In this document: positions 25,002 through 37,149 of the stretch, piece by piece
Position numbering within the stretch: the first letter of the stretch is position 1
How the letters are laid out: every line of letters starts with the position of its first letter
Assembly: GCF_037392515.1 (NCBI RefSeq)
Contig: NC_090295.1
Location: 23,352,501 to 23,416,500 of the forward strand
DNA: 64,000 bases
Source: Haliotis asinina
Lineage: Eukaryota > Mollusca > Gastropoda > Lepetellida > Haliotidae
Direction: 5' to 3'
Position numbers and translations under genes: made by a program
Notes under the pieces: model-generated
Seen by the model: the letters and a program-made list of their open reading frames with translations, nothing else
Database searches by the model: none
What the model was told of the DNA's origin: nothing

Positions 25002-25305
25002 GGTGGCCCGTGAAGGTCCCGGGGTAGAATAGGCCTTCAGCAACCCATGCTTGACGCACCCGTTAAGGTCGCGGGGTAGAATAGGCCTTCACCAACCCAT
25101 GCTTGCCATAAAAGGGCGACTATGTTTGTTGTAAGAGGCGACTTACGGGATCGGGTGGTCAGGCTTGCTGACTTGGTTGGCGCATGTGATGGGTTCCCAA
25201 TTGTGCAAATCGATGCTTATGTTGTTGATCACTGGATTGTCTGGTCCACCCTCATTTATTTAGAGACCACCGTCATATAGCTGGAATATTGCTGAGTGCG
25301 GAATT
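25002..25305 (+). mobile_element. SINE family B with duplicated head
   Basis: The head block (cccgt.aaggtc.cggggtagaataggccttca.caacccatgcttg) occurs twice, near 25008 and 25069. The rest follows: gatcgggtggtcaggcttgctgacttgg, gttgatcactggattgtctggtcc and agctggaatattgctgagtgcgg. It is the best head sequence of family B in the window. Confidence 0.85.
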
Positions 25306-27590
25306 TCTTCACCCTAAACAGTCAGGAGGCCGGATGCCCATCATATGCCATTATTTCAAAATATCCATGGCATTCCTTAACAAAATATCCCAGCAGTGTA
25401 GTTTTTTGGGGTTTTTGTTTTTCTGATGCCTGGATGGTATACTGACTGATCCAATTTGATCCTATTTCTGTAACAACGACTGTAACAACGTGGACTCAGT
25501 GGGCCATGACCACTGTGTTGACTAATCCATTTTAACGAAGGGAGAGGGAAGAAGCCATGTCTTACCATGAGAATCGGGGTTGATGTAGGGGCCATAGCCT
25601 GCGTGTAGAAACTCAGAGCAATGACCAAATGGTCAGTGTAGGGTAGCTCCCCGTAACTCCGCATGAGTGAACAATTGCCCTGTACAGTAGTCTCTAGCCA
25701 GTGTAGTAAGAGTGACCAGGAGTCTAAGAGATAGTGTAGAAATCCCCTGGATAATGGTCACTGGGCAGTGCAGAAAAACTCTGCCCGAGCATGGCTAGCG
25801 TATAAAGAGTAGGTCTCAAAAAGGCTGTATTTATGAGCGTAGATTTACTAATCTATACTGACTTCACCCTGTCGTAAAGTATGAGTGTAAAACCAACATC
25901 CTTCCTACAAAGAATTAACCGCCCCTGCCTTGACTGAGTGATTGTTGCTCATTATTGGCTAACTAATGGCGGACATCATACAGTTAGTTGCCAGGTGTGC
26001 TGTCCTGGGTGACCAATGAGATTATGTATACACCAGTGTGAAAAAGTTTCAAACGATGTGTCACTTTTTCGGGTATTAGACTGTTGAATGACCCAAGACA
26101 TAGAGCAGGATTATTTACCAGATGCAGATGAATGGAATATGGTTCTTTTATGTGGATATTGATGGATACATTCCTGAACAAATGGGTCTGCCCATGGGCG
26201 AGCGAGTTTAAAGTTTGAATTTTCGAAAAAATAAATTTTCATTTTTTTCACCCTTAGCACATATACATAACAGCTGCATGATTATTTTTGCCAAATCCTT
26301 TGTGAGAGAGTGGTCACAGTGCGGAGAGTTTCTGGACTTTTGTGAGTCCAGAATTAAATTGTGACGTGTTGGCAGATGAGTAAACTTCAAGGTGTTTCAT
26401 TTGTTTTCATAATAGCGAAGTAAAATGACTTCATCTTTGTTGATCAGTCTACACATAAGCTATCAGTTGCGCATCTGGGTGGCGCAGCAGAGATCACGAA
26501 CCAATCACGAATTCTGGGATATCATCCGGGGACTCACGGGAGAAAAACAATAACAAAAGTAGCAACCATGCCACGGGCATTGCTTTGCATCAGTGCACCT
26601 TTAATACCTGGTACCTCCCGGACTGATTTCCACTTAGAAACTGTATAAGTTTCAACCTGTGAATCATCACACATTAGTGTGAATGTTGGGCCTATAAGTA
26701 GGTCACGGCAATTCGCAAGACCTTATTACGTACGGTGATAAACAACGTTTTATTCCTTGGTCTCATGGTCGTCTGACTGTTCACAGCAAGGAACTGATAA
26801 TCTTTGTAGGAATAACAAATTTACGATCTGAGCTTCCCCAGATATGTGAACTAGTGCGACCGTCAGCAGTCGTGATAGACAAACATGGTTCTATACTTCC
26901 GATCTAGTGAAGTCACTTTCGGCGGTCGCGGAATTTGGGACAAGAACATGTCCTTGATTATACGCTTGTCACTGTAAATCTGGTACCGGAAGTAAGGTGG
27001 GTTCCTTCTCGCATACCCCAAGCAGTGCGCGTAAAGGGCGCTTGGAACCAGATTAGTACCGGAAGTATTGCACCCGATGTGTTTTGACATGTGCCGTGAC
27101 TTGTATTAATCCAGTGTGCGGACAACATCAATCAATCAACATCGACGTAAATACAGTTCTTTTTTTTTTGAGGAAGTCATTTTCTGGGTAGTTTATAAGC
27201 AGAATGTGACTAGCCATACTCCACGTATGTACCGATCGAAAGCTCTGCTCATTGATGTACACTGGTAATTCTGTTCTTTGAAGAGGCAAGTCTATGTAGG
27301 CACACAGATTGTTAGAGGTTTTTCTTTATATTTTTTAAAAAGTATTATTTAAACTATTAATTATTACCTGAGAGACTAGTGCAAGTCTAAGGCGTGACAT
27401 CTGGGGGCTTTAGTTTCATATCTAATGTCACATACTAAATACAAACTGGTTTGGTCATGAAGAGGTTCGCAGTTGTATTTTATGATCATGTTAATTATAG
27501 TTCATGATCATAATGATGCTCTCTGATGCTGTGGCATCAGATGGCTTTATGATTGATGCGACTGATATTTCGTTCTTTATTATAATTACA
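25306..27590. other. Intergenic, nothing recognised
   Basis: No coding signal that I can support. Low-copy phrases such as agtgtagaa and gtaccggaagta recur locally but do not form an array. Confidence 0.35.
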
Positions 27591-27592
27591 CG

Positions 27593-28200
27593 TTTGTGAC
27601 AAGCAGGCGGGGCTGGAAATGTAGACGAATACACTTAGTTGCTACAGGTTCATGAGGAAGATATGGGATTAGCACGTGCAATACACGCTGACCGTGGCGT
27701 GAACTTCAATGTCGCTTCTGATTAACACATGATCCGCGGACACAAGTCGCACGAGGAAATTGAATTTGTGAAGTTGTAGGCGACAACCTGTTGCACTTAT
27801 TTTTCAAATGCGATGTACTGGAGGGCCTTCTCATATATGCAAACTGGGGTCTTTTGTCAAGTCGTTTCTCGTCAAAAACTGGTTCATCAGTATTGCCTTT
27901 ATCATTATGTTCGCAAAACTGTGTTTGCAATACAGTACTTTAATTAATCATTCTACATTAAGGCTGTGTATCATTTTACTTATCTGTAAGCAACGATGAT
28001 CGTAACCCCGATACTTTAACATAGACTTACGACAGTCGCTGCGCTACGATGATCGTAACTCCGATACTTTAACATAGACTTACGACAGTTGTAGTGCTAC
28101 GATCGCTTTGAGGAACGGGCCTAGATTATTTTCCCCCGCCTGCTTGTCACAAACGCGTTCACTGCACTGGCTCATCTAATACTTGTCAAGCAGTAGTATG
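27593..28200. repeat. Region with inverted ccccgcctgcttgtcacaaa copies and a 53-bp tandem pair
   Basis: cgtttgtgacaagcaggcgggg at about 27593-27614 is the exact reverse complement of a run at about 28133-28156. Between them, 27993-28110 is a 53-bp unit (acgatgatcgtaac..cgatactttaacatagac...) present twice plus a remnant. Confidence 0.75.
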
Positions 28201-28345
28201 ATATACAAACAAATTGCGATTTGCATGAGGAAATTGAACTTTTCAATATTTAGACGACAGCCTGTTTCCCTCTTGTTTCAAATGGAATGTTCTGAAGGGA
28301 GTTCCCATATGTGCAAATTGGGGTCATTTGTCAGGTCGTGGCTTA
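27735..28345. repeat. Diverged direct repeat pair of about 120 bp
   Basis: 27747-27870 and 28217-28340 align by eye: gaggaaattgaa, gacga/caacctgtt, gttct/gtactggagg, ca.atgtgcaaa.tggggtc.tttgtca.gtcgt. The origin is unknown. Confidence 0.6.
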
Positions 28346-28505
28346 TCTAATACTTGGCAAACAGTAGTGGTACCAACTGCAAGCAATACCGTATTAGGCA
28401 CTGTACGTTGGAGTTTTGTGACATTGAATCGAAGCAGTTGTGTAAGGGGTGAAAACACATGAACTGAATGATCATACAATGTCATTTAGAAAGTGGTCAA
28501 ATGCA

Positions 28506-28761
28506 ACATATGTCATATTTGGGATTTCACTTTCTTAGTAAAGTACAAACTCCAATACTTTCTTAGTTGAGTCCATCCGGGATTCGAACCCGCACCCTCA
28601 GAGTCAGGCATCTAATCGCCAGCACACACAGTCAGCCGCCTAGCCAAATCAGCCACCGCGAATTGCACAAAAATGAAAGTCGGACAAGTCGGATGGGACT
28701 CAACCAAAAAAGTACTAGAGTTTGTACTTTTACTAAGTAAAATCCCAAATATGACATATGT
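28506..28761. mobile_element. Fold-back element with tRNA-like core
   Basis: The arms, about 72 bp each (28506-28579 and 28690-28761), are imperfect reverse complements. They start acatatgtcatatttggg and end cccaaatatgacatatgt. Between them, on the minus strand, is a tRNA-like segment. It has an A box near 28637-28648 (ttggctaggcgg) and a perfect B box near 28580-28592 (gggttcgaatccc). It is not a plausible functional tRNA because the acceptor stem does not pair. Confidence 0.75.
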
Positions 28762-29269
28762 TACAAGAACTGAATGTTAAAGAACGTCGTGACGGGCTAA
28801 CACTGACTGTGTGTATGTACAGTCAATCCCCGTTAATCCGAAATCCGTTTATGCAATAATCGGCTTTATCCCATGCATTTGCTGATCACAAAATGAGTAA
28901 ACGTAATTGTACATTAAGTTATCAACATGTATGAATATGTATGATACGTTTGTTATGATGTGGTAGATAGTAATTCTAAGTATACATTCGTGACGTCTCT
29001 AAGTATTTATTTATTATTAAGCTACATGTTTTCGACATGCAAAATATTGGGGACGCGCGTACTTCCCGAAGGAAGTAGATGTGTTAACGACAGCATCGGA
29101 AAATATGGACAAGTTTCTGATTCATGGAGATAGTGAGAAACCCTGAGCATAATGTAAACGTGTTTATACACAGTACACAGTGTACGCATTTTCATAGGGC
29201 AGAGTGTATGCATATATACTGGGGTACGAGGAGCTAGCCGCCGCAATTCCCTTGGATGCGTTTTTGTTT

Positions 29270-29440
29270 GTGTGTTGTTTACCGCCACCAGCAATATTCC
29301 AACTATAAGGCGGTGGTTTGTACATAATCGAGCCTATGCCAGGCATCAACAGCATGAGCATCGATCTGGGATACGAGGCCGTGAGTCAACCAAGTCAGCG
29401 AGTCTGACCACTCACCTCTTACGACAGGCACCTCGTACGA
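29270..29440 (-). mobile_element. SINE family B, reverse
   Basis: It reads accgccaccagcaatattccaactata, aacagcatgagcatcgatctggg, gtcaaccaagtcagcgagtctgaccac and ctcttacgacaggca. Confidence 0.75.
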
Positions 29441-29591
29441 GAACTGAGACCTTGTATTCGAATATCGGTTCGCTGCAGATACGTTTCTTGGTTTCTCTGC
29501 TCGGTGGTGAGCACGTGTGTGTCACGAAAGCGGCAAACGTCTGAGACTTGTTGCAGTTCGAGTTTACTTTCACATTAAGCTGACATGGTTC

Positions 29592-29645
29592 TACGGGAAT
29601 ATTGCTGAAAGACATCATGTTAAACCCACTCACTCACCAGCTCAC
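29592..29645 (+). repeat. Detached SINE tail
   Basis: gggaatattgctgaaag, then gttaaacccactcactcac. This is the shared tail of both SINE families without a head. Confidence 0.6.
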
Positions 29646-29765
29646 TCTTAATTCCAGATCAGCCACATTTACACATCCCGTGATTATATACGACATATTA
29701 TTGTTTCCGTCATGCGCAGCTTTGTTCCTTTCTATGGGAATTTAAATACTGCATGAGCTCGAGAG

Positions 29766-29885
29766 TTTGAGTGAGGTTGTACGGCGCTTTTAACATTTTC
29801 ACAACGGGGGACAACGGACACGGGTTTCTTACATTGCACACATGTCGGTAAACGAACTCGCGCGACTTTGGCAACCAGGACTCAA
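29766..29885 (-). mobile_element. SINE family A, reverse, diverged
   Basis: gagtgaggttgtacggcgcttttaaca, then acaacgggggacaacggacacgggtttctt and acgaactcgcgcga. The head end is worn. Confidence 0.6.
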
Positions 29886-30149
29886 CACCACCGCTTCTAT
29901 GGAATGAATATGGTGTCGTGAATCTATAGTATTCCGTTCCTGGTGGTACTTGACGGTAATCAGTTTTGTAACACTAGTGATCTGATATGAAATGACAAAG
30001 ACCTTACTGCACAAGGTGCGGTCAACGTCCTTCCATCGTAGTTACAAATGTACTTGACAAACAATTGTCCTCAGACGATGACGAATGCCCGCGGCCCCCA
30101 CATACATGTATTTGAAAGAGCAAATCATCTGACAATTACTGTAAAGTCC

Positions 30150-31884
30150 AATTTGATTTTTCTTTAGGCTAAGTCCAAATTCTTGGAAATCAGAAAAATA
30201 TAAATGCTACAAGTGTGTAAATAGCACAAGGCAAAACTTTATGTTCTGTTTCATATATCGACCAAGTTTTGTTTACAGATATTTACCCGGTGTTTGAGTT
30301 GTGCTCCGGAAACGAAACCAATCCCTCCCATTTGAGTCTAAAGTCGAATCGCTTCCACAGAAAAGGAGACAAATAACAATGCCCAAAATCTGCAAATAAC
30401 GGAGGGCACAATTAAGTTTGTGTTTTATATATCTATCAAGTCTTGGAGAAAGATATTGAACAGTTTTCGAGTTGTGTTCCACAAAGGAACGTCACCCCTC
30501 CCTTTTGAGACTTTGTCCGAATCGTTTAGATGAAAACCAAGAAAAACAAAAATGCTAAATACCTGCAAGTAGCATAACGCCCCACTTTAGTTTTTATTTC
30601 AGGTATCTGCCAAGATTGCTGAAAGATTCTGAACTATTTTCGAGTTATGCTCCGGAAACGAAACCAGTTCCTCCTTTCTGAGACTAAAGCCGAATCGTTT
30701 CCATGGAAACTGAAAAAAATATAAATGACAAAAATCTGTAAAAGGCAAACGGCACATCTTTAGCTTGTCACGGTTAAAGAATTTGCCGTGACAAACGATG
30801 TAAGAAATCCCCCGTTAACCAGCAAAACAGAACAAAGACAAGTCAAAAACCATTCAAATTTTGTATTATTAGATCTAAGCAAGAGAGCAAGTTAATCAAG
30901 TTCACTTGTCAATTTCACAATACTGATTTCAAATACAACTGAGACAAAATGTAAGGCAATGGGTCACAAAATTTAATATAGCAAACTCACCAAAGTCTTA
31001 GTGCGAGAGAGAATCAGTTATGCAGAATGTAACACAGTGAGCGGTCTGACGGCGGCTCTGATGATCAAGCGTTGGCAGCGATTGTATACTCCAGTTATGT
31101 GTCCCCCGTCTCAACACGGCAACTAGCCTTTATACATATACTCAGTCATTTCCCGAAAGTTCGGGCACATACGACCATCGCCAACACTGTAGAAATCTCT
31201 AGCAGTCTCCCGAAAGTAACAAATAGAAAACCAAGGGCAGATAATTTCCGGAGAGCCTGCTGCCAAAATCTTTAAAATGCTGACCATCTATTATACGAAA
31301 TGTGACCCATCATAATTATTATTCAAAACACTAAACGTTGTGACCCAATAATAATTATTACTTAATAACAAAATATACAGAAAATAGACACTCGTAACAA
31401 GCTTATGTTTGATATATCGAGATACAGAACGGTTGTGCTCCGGAAACGAATCGAAGGTCGCCCCTCCCTTTTTGTGACCATGGAAACCAATATGCATAAA
31501 AATATATAAATCTGCAACAGCAAAGGCACCACTTTAGTTTCTGTTTCATATATCTACCAAGTTTTGTGGTAAGATATTGGATGATTTTCGAGTTGTACTC
31601 AAATAGAAAGGAACCCATCTCTCCCTTTCCGAATCGTTTCCATGAAAACCGAAAAAATATAAATGCTAAAAATATGCAGATAGCAAAAGGCAGCACTTTG
31701 GGATCGGCCTCAAATATCTACCATGTTTTGTTAAAACATATTGAACGGTTTTTGAGTTGTGCTCCGAAAACGAAACCGACCTTCCTTTTTTAAGTCCAAA
31801 TCGTTTCCATGGAAACTGAGAAAAATATTAATGACACAAATCTGCAAATAGCAAAAGGCATCACTTGACGTCTTGTTTCATAAA
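30150..31884. repeat. Tandem satellite of about 150-175 bp, interrupted by a solo LTR
   Basis: Copies share gagttgtgctccggaaacgaaacc, then tccgaatcgtttccatgg, then aaaaatataaatg and tagcaaaaggca.cactttag. The ggaaacgaa-type marker occurs near 30311, 30482, 30655, 31442, 31606 and 31768, and a partial copy precedes the first. Copies are clearly diverged. The LTR at 30766-31399 splits one copy. Confidence 0.9.
30766..31399. mobile_element. Solo LTR (634 bp) with 4-bp AGCT target duplication
   Basis: It begins TGTCACGG and ends CGTAACA, so it has TG...CA ends and imperfect terminal inverted repeats. It is flanked by AGCT at 30762-30765 and again at 31400-31403. Removing the element and one AGCT restores satellite sequence that aligns with neighbouring copies (cactttagtttctgtttcatatatc). 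A TATA-like box (tatgtataaagg, minus strand) is near 31130-31142, so transcription may have run on the minus strand. No internal region or second LTR is adjacent. The superfamily (Ty3/gypsy, BEL or other) cannot be fixed from an LTR alone. Confidence 0.85.
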
Positions 31885-31994
31885 TGTAACACGGGTCATG
31901 ATAGGGAGACCTGCCCATGAACTTATTATCATCTGTGTATTCACTATTGTAGGAAAAAAGAATGAGGTAAAAATAATCAGCTTATGAAAATGCA

Positions 31995-32262
31995 TACAGT
32001 CAGGGACCCGTGAAGGTCCGGGAAACAAAAGGCCTTCGGCAACCCATGCTTGCCATAAGAGGCGACTAACGGGATCGGGTGGTCCAGCTCGCTGACTTGG
32101 TTGACACACGTCATCGGTTTCCAGTTGTGCAGATCTATGCTCGTGCTGTTGATCGCTGAATTGTCTTAACCAGACTCGATTATTTGCAGACCGCCACCAT
32201 ATCGCTGGAATATTGCTCAGAGTGGCGTAAAACTAAATTCCCTCACTCAATCGCTCGCTTAC
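31995..32262 (+). mobile_element. SINE family B, nearly full length
   Basis: gacccgtgaaggtccgggaaac, ggccttcggcaacccatgcttgccataagaggcgac, gatcgggtggtcc, gacttggttgacacacgtcatcgg, gattatttgcagaccgcc and atcgctggaatattgctcagagtggcgtaaaac, ending ctcactca. Confidence 0.85.
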
Positions 32263-32300
32263 AGAGATTATATTGTTAAAGAATTACCTGACTTCCAGTC

Positions 32301-32925
32301 ATGTATAATTGGTATATGGTTACATCGGTTTTGATGGTGTATGTGTATCATCCCCTGAAAAAAACACAACAGTACAGTGGAACAAATATTGTTAAGGGAT
32401 TAAGGAACAAGTTCTGGTGGAAGTGCTCTCTGAAGTCTAGTCTTAACTGCTGTGCATCATTGTACACCACTCTGGACATGGAAAATCCAACTCTCCAGAA
32501 AGATCACAACCACGCACCTGAAGAAGCAAACATCAAGTATGCTAAATGTAGACAGGAGATGAGAAAACAGGCCGCTTCTCCACATGATAAACCTTCTCAG
32601 GTTGTTGCTACTGTTGTGGCAGATGCACAGAGAGAGAGGTCCAGATGTAATTGCCCAGCCTTGAAAACACCAAAAGAAGTCTACGATACCACCGCCGTTG
32701 CCCAGCAGTTCCATCTGACATCAAAGACTTGACCATTCCAGAAGAGTTTCAAACCAGGCCCAAACCCACAACCATTTCTAATATTTGACAGTGGTCCGGA
32801 AGCATAAGAGCTATCGCATTTGCCACACCCGGGGGACTCCATCGCCTTTGTAACTCAACAACTTTGTTTATAGCTGGTAACTTTGCGATGGCACCATCGC
32901 TGTTTTCTCAAGTATACGTCACCAA
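32301..32925 (+). pseudogene. FLYWCH zinc-finger / MULE-type transposase remnant
   Basis: A 143-codon frame (32301-32732) carries a FLYWCH-type finger with WWKC, a second Cys and the closing DHNHAP. It is followed by a helical stretch (KCRQEMRKQA). Shifting frame near 32697 continues the family pattern as LPSDIKDLTIPEEFQ. Another shift near 32780 gives LIFDSGPE. A further frame then reads IAFATPGGL...LFIAGNFAMAPSLFSQVY, which matches the start of a MULE transposase domain. There the usual DGTF reads AGNF, so the first catalytic aspartate is lost. At least two frameshifts and stops make this a dead copy. FLYWCH-MULE genes are abundant in molluscs. A domesticated gene is unlikely given the breaks. 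Confidence 0.75.
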
Positions 32926-32929
32926 AGTG

Positions 32930-34750
32930 AGTGTGAGAATAAATGTGGGAAATGATTCTTTCTTTCCTTTTCCTTTTTTTCCCAGCAAAACTTGATTCTT
33001 TTTTCGCCTCTTCTCTTCCTGATGTTTTTTTTCCGGTTACCGTATTCGCGGCACTCGGAACAGAACAGTATAAGTTTACTACGCTCAGGCCGGGATACTC
33101 AACATAAGAGATACAATCATACAGTCGAGAATACATAACAGAGCTTACATTGAGGATTGTATAGTTTACACCATATTTAGTGTTTGAGAGATGTTTTAAA
33201 AGAGGTCTTAAATATTCAAAGATACGTAATCATTGACATATTTAATAGTATCTGTTTCCTATAATCTTTTGTTTACTGCGAAAATGAATCTGTATGCTTA
33301 GCTAGCGTTGATGAATAATTTCCATGTTTTACGGTAAAGGTTAAATGTTTCAAATATTTTCTGCAAAAGTTGATGATTTAGGGCTGAATCAGTGGTTCAA
33401 AAACGCGAATAACACGATGGACATCCAGAGAAGACCGCTTAACTAAACAGACCGTACAAGTAAACACTATTCTTTGATCGCATCAAATGTCTTCATTAAT
33501 CATCACTATCAGAGTCTGGTTAACTAAACTCAGAAAAGAAAACAATAACGCTTAAATAAACATGTTATCACGGTCCCTGGAAGTAAATTACTTAACACAA
33601 AGAGACTAGATAACTAAATTAGCGATCACCACATAATCCTCTAAGAGGGCGTGTGTCAGTCTCCAGTTCTGTCAAACATACGTAACAGTCCGTCAAGGGA
33701 CATAAGACTCCACAGAAAAACTCGGGCTATCTGTAGAATGCATTGGAACATTGCAAAGTACATGGTTACAAATGACACGCCACTAGCATATCACACGCGA
33801 TGTAAATAATGAGCCTTGCGGCACACAATGAACAATTATAAGTGTTAAAAAGAGTGTTGCCGAGATCAGAGCCCATGGGAACTATTAAAAAACTTTAATT
33901 AATTGCTTAATGTAAGTAAACACGTCATTAAAACATTTTTGACATTTTATAGTAGCAATAATTCTATCGTAATCACGTATTAATTCTTCCATGACCTGTT
34001 CCGTATTTACCTGGTATGTATTTTCTGTCCCCATTTTTGCGGACGAGACCCTTTGGTGAGGAGTTGATACCTCAGACTATGGTCAGCCTCATGCCATGCT
34101 CACGTGGATTATTCAAAGAGTCTTTTCTATTTGTTTAATTTATATATTTTTTGCTTTAGTCTTATTAAATCTTTATTTATTTTATATTCTTTCATTTTAT
34201 TTGTTTTTGTTTATTTTTTAGTTGTTGTGGGTGGGGTGTGTGTTAATGTTCGATCACACAAAGGATAAATTCGTATTCTGTACCTTCTCATCGATCACGT
34301 CCTCATAAAGAGGAATATAATTGTATATTACACTGTTAACCATGTCAAAAGCTTTCCAAGCCAACTCACCGAAGTGTGTTTTAGCTGTATCACCGAAGGC
34401 TGTCTTACCTCTATTATATAAGGTTGTCCAAATTCGCCTTTCTTGACTCAACAATTTATAACTAAATTGACCATTGTACTCTAGAGAAGAAAATGTATGG
34501 ATCTGTGTTTGTCATGTGGACGCAGGAAGATCCGTGTTAAACAATCAATTGTCTTTAATACCATGAGTTTACAAATACATGCAAGACATTATAGGGAAGT
34601 TTTTCAGAAATATATCACACTTCAGACTATGGTTTGAAAGAAATCCATTAAGTATGTATGGATAAACTTATCATGTTATATTGGCAGACATTATGACGGA
34701 AAGAGTTAATATTTCGTAACTATGAGTTTCAGATAGGGCTGACATTTAGT
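32930..34750. other. Intergenic, nothing recognised
   Basis: A T-rich block at 34128-34225 (repeated ttatttatttt) is the only marked composition. The 34254-34454 minus-strand frame has no recognisable domain. Confidence 0.4.
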
Positions 34751-34754
34751 AGTT

Positions 34755-35088
34755 CTGGGGTTAGTGAGTATGGTTTTACGCCACCTCTAGCAGTATTCCA
34801 GCAGTAACACGATAATGTGTCCGGTCTTCTGCAACCCATATTTGTCGAAAGTGGCAACGAGATCGGCTCGCGGACTGAGGTGATCGTAAGTCACTAAGGA
34901 AACCTTATTGCAGTGTTAAATGGAAGATGACAATAACCTCAGTTAAGGCTGCTTCGTGAAAGGAACCCTTGTTGACGTATGTCTTCGAAGTCGATGCTGT
35001 TGATATCAGTCACTAGATCGTCTGATCAGGACTCGATTCTTTGCAGATCGGTCATATCGGTGGTTTATTGCTGACTGCGACGTTAAAA
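34755..35088 (+). repeat. Mosaic of SINE pieces
   Basis: A reversed tail (gtgagtatggttttacgccacctctagcagtattcc) is at 34765-34800. A family B 3' half in the forward direction (gatgctgttgatatcagtcac..gattctttgcagatcg...ttgctgactgcgacgttaa) is at 34990-35086. The centre includes a partial head (cttctgcaacccatatttgtcg). Confidence 0.6.
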
Positions 35089-35700
35089 AAGACAGACATT
35101 AATTCAGTAGAGACATGAAATTCTTCACACATTAGCTTGTACTTGTGAACAAAAGCTCGAGTCGAAGAAGAGGATGTGATGTTCCCAAACTAATGAAACA
35201 TTTACTTGCTCGAAAATTCGTGACCAGGGGATAGGATTCATTACATCTATCGTTGTCGGTTGATCATGGATACAAATAGCAATTCTCGACGTCGAAGATA
35301 CATCAACAGTTAAGCATAGTATCAGTACAAGGCATATGAAGGCATGTGGCCCTGTGCGTAGAGATCAGGTCTACTTTGACGGAGCACTAAGGTGGTCCAA
35401 AGTCATCAAGGTAACCTTATCTAACCTTTGAAACATATGCACAACCACCTCGTTCATGTATGCCCTGATCGGACTGTCGTGAATTGCAAAAAAGACACCC
35501 CATTAAATACGAGATCATACTGTAACAATACTTCCAATGCATTCCTTTGAATTTCAGTGGGCGCTGAAATTTCCGATTTCGTTCTAATCTACTAGGATGA
35601 ACTTGCATGTGAACGTACTTAGGTGGGGAAATATATGTAAATTTTCAAATTTGCAAACGTTGACACATGTTGTATATTTATGTATCATACCGGATATCAT

Positions 35701-35760
35701 GGGTATGTATATGAACGGTATGTATATGAACGGTATGTATATGAACGGTATGTATATGTA
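35701..35760. repeat. 15-bp tandem repeat
   Basis: ggtatgtatatgaac is repeated three times plus a partial fourth. Being a multiple of three, it reads (Met-Tyr-Met-Asn-Gly)n, but there is no gene context. Confidence 0.9.
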
Positions 35761-37140
35761 CATGTTATATGTGCTCGGGTCCGATGATCATATATTTCCA
35801 TAATGTGAAGAACGTGGTCCATGTGATTTCATTTTCACAGATTTTAGTACGTTTGAACTCAACGTTCACATGACCTCATTATTCTTATCACCCACAAAAA
35901 GCAGTATTACGTAAGCTAACACGCCTTATTAAGCTGCACTGGCTCTTGCAAAGAGTATCAGTTACGCCTTTTCTGTGATGTTTGCATATCCGGTGAGGGG
36001 CATGTTTCAGTGACGAACAAAGGGAGATGCGTTGCCCTTTTGTCCTTGCTGGTGTCCTCAGCTATCCCAACAAAATAACAATTTATTTCTCTCGGGTCAC
36101 ACCAACACGTACGTCTGTTCAGCTCGTGCATCACTACTGAAAAATTCTTTTGACAGTACATAATTGGAATATTATTGCCCTGCATGTGACCTTCCTTAAT
36201 AGTCTCACGGTGCCTGAACCATCCTTTTTTCTCCATCCGCTCAATATTTGCTGTAATAACGCAATACATAAACTAACGCAGAAGTACACGACAACAAACA
36301 ATGCCATATGGAATTATACATTCTGTGAGACATGAAATAGAACAGACTGTTTATCGTGTAGCGATTATGACCGGACATCACAGACGGATGCGTTCTTTGA
36401 ATATAAATCCGAAGGGTGCTTCTTACTACATATTAGACTTTACTTCTTTGCCAGGAGTAACCGCATTTGAGGATTTTGTTTACTCCCAGGCTTTACTTTT
36501 TGTAAGCAAGACCTATTTCCCGGTTTTACTGTTTGTAAATAAGACCTCATCCTAACCTAAATCAACATCAACACTCAAATTCTGATGATCTGTGAGTGTT
36601 TGAAATCACCTGAAAGTATCTGCAAATATCAAGTTTAAAGTGGATATGTTTTCCCTAGCAGGAACGGAACCGTCGAGTTAGTAAACGGACGCTCTACATC
36701 AGGCCACCTGTTAACTTATCTGTTTATAGATAGGCCTGTTGTCATTACATTGATTTCACTGGCGCTTCAGTTACTATTGTGTAGCTTCATTACATGATCA
36801 TCTCATTATCCACCGTTGACTGTTTATATGTATAATAAAGCGCTCCTCCTTGGTTACGGTTGGTAAAGTAAGCCCTCGGTCATTGCGCTCTCGGTTTTAC
36901 TTCTCCCAACCCTCCGGTATCGGGTCATACTTCCCCAACCATAATCTCGGAGTCGTGCTTTATGCTACACGCATAGCTTAGGCATGTGGGATCCCCGTGC
37001 CTTTTGTGAAATTCGTCTTTGATTGTCCGGTTTCAAATGACGACCCGTAATCTTAGAGTAAATATCACACAAGTACATGTGATGTCGCACGGCTGTAAGT
37101 ATCCCAGTCGTAGAGGTCATTCCCACAAGATGTATACTCT
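35761..37140. other. Intergenic, nothing recognised
   Basis: No gene supported. Minus-strand 35958-36269 is open for 103 codons but carries no motif I know. Confidence 0.35.
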
Positions 37141-37149
37141 GTTTGGAGC

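Noticed and set aside
28573..28670. Functional tRNA gene on the minus strand
   Set aside because: Good A and B boxes but no paired acceptor stem, and it lies inside a fold-back element.
35701..35803. Met-Tyr-Met-Asn-Gly repeat peptide
   Set aside because: It follows from a 15-bp tandem repeat; no gene structure around it.
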